From contig JAKBCE010000034.1 of the NCBI GenBank assembly GCA_021808195.1, positions 1 to 35,024 on the forward strand: DNA of 35,024 nucleotides. The letters run 5' to 3'. The DNA comes from Pseudomonadota bacterium. GTDB lineage: Bacteria > Pseudomonadota > Gammaproteobacteria > Steroidobacterales > Steroidobacteraceae. Of this stretch, positions 33,391-35,024 are shown piece by piece. Position 1 is the first letter of the stretch. Each line of letters begins with the position of its first letter. A model generated the notes under the pieces. It worked only from the letters and a program-made list of their open reading frames with translations, was not told the origin of the DNA and searched no databases. Made by a program: the position numbers and the translations under genes.

Positions 33391-34932
33391 ATGACCGATC
33401 CGCAGTTGACGCGCAGAGCATTCCTGAAATCCCTCACCGCCGCCGGCGGCGCGGCACTGGCCGGTGCGGGCCGACCGGCGCGCGCGTCCGGGGGCGCCGA
33501 CCTCGCCGGCCTGCGCCGGCACATCGAGCACGTCGTCGTGCTGTTTCAGGAGAATCGCAGCTTCGATCATTATTTCGGCGCCTACCAGCATCCCGCCGGC
33601 GCCATGGTCACCGGCCTGCTCGATCGCGACGGGCACATCGACCGACGTTTCCACGGACTGCAGAAAAACCCCGCTGGCATCGTCTATTCCTATCTGCCGT
33701 TGCCGGACAACATCGCCGGCTTCGACGGAGTGCTGCTCGAGAATCAACCGTTTCACCTCGCACCGTTCATTCCGCCTGGCGAGAACATGCCCTGGGATCC
33801 GGAGCATCATTTCTTTCGGATGTTTGCCCAGGTCGACAATGGTGCGATGGACCAGTTCGTAGCGCTCGCGCTGAAGCGCCAACACCCGGCGTTTCGCCAC
33901 GCCGGCGAGCGCGACATCATGCTGCTCGATGAATCGCGCCCCTCCGGCCCGGTGCTCGGCTTCTACACGCGCGCGGACATCCCGCACTATCACCGCCTGG
34001 CCGATGAGTACGTGCTGTTCGACCATTTCTTCCAGGCCATGTCGGGCGGTTCGACCTGCAATGCGCTGTACCTGGTGGCGGCCCACTCGGCGCTGTGGCC
34101 GCAGGCTCCCGCGCGGGTGCGCGGCAGCTTCGATCCGCCGCTGTTCGATCTGCCCTACGACCCGCACGGCATGCTGATCAATGATCTACCGCCGCTCAAC
34201 GGACCGACCGAGGCCGACCCGCGTGCGCTGAAGTTGAGCCCGCCGCCCGAGGATCAGACCTACCCCAACATTGGCGATCGCCTGAACAGCGCCGGCATTT
34301 CCTGGGCCTGGTACAACGAGGGCTGGAATGGCGTGAAGCCCTGGGCCCTGAAGCGCGCCTTCGGGCGCGACAGCGGCTCGGCAGTGGTCGACACCAGCCG
34401 ACTCTATGTGCCGCATCACAACCCCTTCCAGTACTACCCGAGCTGGTTCGATAACGTGCGCGCCGGCCACATCCGCGACAGCGAGGACTTCTTCGCCGAT
34501 GCGCGTGCCGGCCGCCTGCCGAGCGTGTCGTTCGTGAAGGCGAGTGGCGCGCACGACGAGCATCCGGCCGACTCGACCCCGCACTGGGGCGAGCAATGGG
34601 TGATGAGCCTGCTGCGGGCGGTGGGTGAGAGCCCCGCGTGGGACAAGACGGCGGTTATCATCACGTACGACGAAGGCGGCGGGTTCTGGGATCACGTGCC
34701 CCCCCCGCGCCCCGACGCCTACGGCTGCGGGACACGCATCCCGGCGTTGCTCATCAGTCCGTGGTCACGCCGCGGTTACGTCGATCACCGCGTCGCCAAC
34801 ACCACTTCGGTGCTCGCCTTCATCGAGGCCCGCTTCGGGCTGCAGCCGCTGCAACAACGCGATGCACAAGCCTACAACCTGCTCGATGGACTGCAATTCT
34901 CCGGCACGGCTCGCGCCCCGCGCTTCGATTGA
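33391..34932 (+). CDS. Tat-exported phosphoesterase (phospholipase C / acid phosphatase family)
   Basis: A 513-residue PF04185-type enzyme. A twin-arginine signal (TRRAFLKSLTAAGG, residues 7-20) sends it folded across the membrane. Catalytic and metal motifs are FQENRSFDHYFGAY (Glu54, Asn55, Asp59), SGGSTCNALY, the ASGAHDEHPADS motif and ITYDEGGGFWDHVPPP. These match bacterial phospholipase C and AcpA-like acid phosphatases, which cleave phosphodiesters or phosphomonoesters. I prefer the ATG at 33391, 9 bases after GGAGG; an ATG two codons earlier is too close. It is the second enzyme of this superfamily in the window; the other is fused to a propeller. Substrate not deducible from sequence. 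Confidence 0.92.
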   Translation: MTDPQLTRRAFLKSLTAAGGAALAGAGRPARASGGADLAGLRRHIEHVVVLFQENRSFDHYFGAYQHPAGAMVTGLLDRDGHIDRRFHGLQKNPAGIVYSYLPLPDNIAGFDGVLLENQPFHLAPFIPPGENMPWDPEHHFFRMFAQVDNGAMDQFVALALKRQHPAFRHAGERDIMLLDESRPSGPVLGFYTRADIPHYHRLADEYVLFDHFFQAMSGGSTCNALYLVAAHSALWPQAPARVRGSFDPPLFDLPYDPHGMLINDLPPLNGPTEADPRALKLSPPPEDQTYPNIGDRLNSAGISWAWYNEGWNGVKPWALKRAFGRDSGSAVVDTSRLYVPHHNPFQYYPSWFDNVRAGHIRDSEDFFADARAGRLPSVSFVKASGAHDEHPADSTPHWGEQWVMSLLRAVGESPAWDKTAVIITYDEGGGFWDHVPPPRPDAYGCGTRIPALLISPWSRRGYVDHRVANTTSVLAFIEARFGLQPLQQRDAQAYNLLDGLQFSGTARAPRFD

Positions 34933-35024
34933 GCGCCGCGCAGCCGCTGCCCGTCGGTGCGCGATGTAAATCGTCGCTGGCAGCACCGACTGATCTGCGG
35001 TAGGGAGAGAGCGGCAGGAAGCCT

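Noticed and set aside
1..35024. tRNA, rRNA, CRISPR array or complete insertion sequence
   Set aside because: No T-loop or rRNA signature, no regularly spaced repeats and no transposase gene were seen on either strand by eye; a covariance search was not possible.

Overview
The window is high-GC DNA, most likely from a gammaproteobacterium (Xanthomonadales/Nevskiales-like, possibly acid- or metal-tolerant). This placement rests on the mix of gene types: an Acidithiobacillus-type ArsR, an ACR3 pump, a YbhGFSR-like exporter with a NodT outer-membrane factor, a TonB-dependent receptor, a PEP-CTERM protein, Tat and lipoprotein signals, and frequent GTG/TTG starts. No rRNA, tRNA, CRISPR array or complete insertion sequence was seen. 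Taxonomy is an inference, not a marker-based call.

Layout. (1) 0-2.7 kb, minus strand: a metal-export module made of an RcnR/FrmR-type repressor and a P1B-type ATPase with a His-Asp tract, preceded at the window edge by gene remnants. (2) 2.7-5.0 kb: a lower-GC accessory segment bounded by two copies of an imperfect direct repeat. It holds one Abi_2/AbiF-like HEPN protein gene with its own strong promoter and a foldable leader, plus decayed reading frames. (3) 5.2-7.5 kb: an arsenic island with arsR divergent from acr3-arsC. (4) 7.8-15.0 kb: a tightly overlapped operon for a complete tripartite exporter (NodT outer-membrane lipoprotein, HlyD adaptor, double ATPase, two ABC-2 permeases), followed by a small PadR-type regulator. 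(5) 15.1-19.0 kb: an OprB-type porin behind a promoter that contains a perfect operator palindrome, a PEP-CTERM exported protein with a classical terminator, a YciA-type thioesterase, and the AlaX tRNA-editing enzyme. (6) 19.3-29.3 kb: two divergent operons that look like one system. Minus strand: a TonB-dependent receptor and a lipoprotein fusing a beta-propeller to a phosphoesterase. Plus strand: a LacI regulator, a ribokinase-family kinase, a GRP/DMT sugar permease and an exported nucleoside hydrolase. (7) 29.5-35.0 kb: a large exported TPR-CHAT caspase-like protein, divergent from a Tat-exported phospholipase C/acid-phosphatase-family enzyme.

How the genes may work together. Region 6 reads as a nucleotide/nucleoside scavenging locus. 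The phosphoesterase would dephosphorylate an outside substrate, the receptor would bring a product or ligand across the outer membrane, the exported hydrolase would release ribose, the permease would import it and the kinase would phosphorylate it. The LacI protein would control both arms through two copies of TTAAACGTT, one in each divergent promoter. This is inferred from family membership and synteny. The other region of special interest is the repeat-bounded Abi_2 gene with a structured leader.
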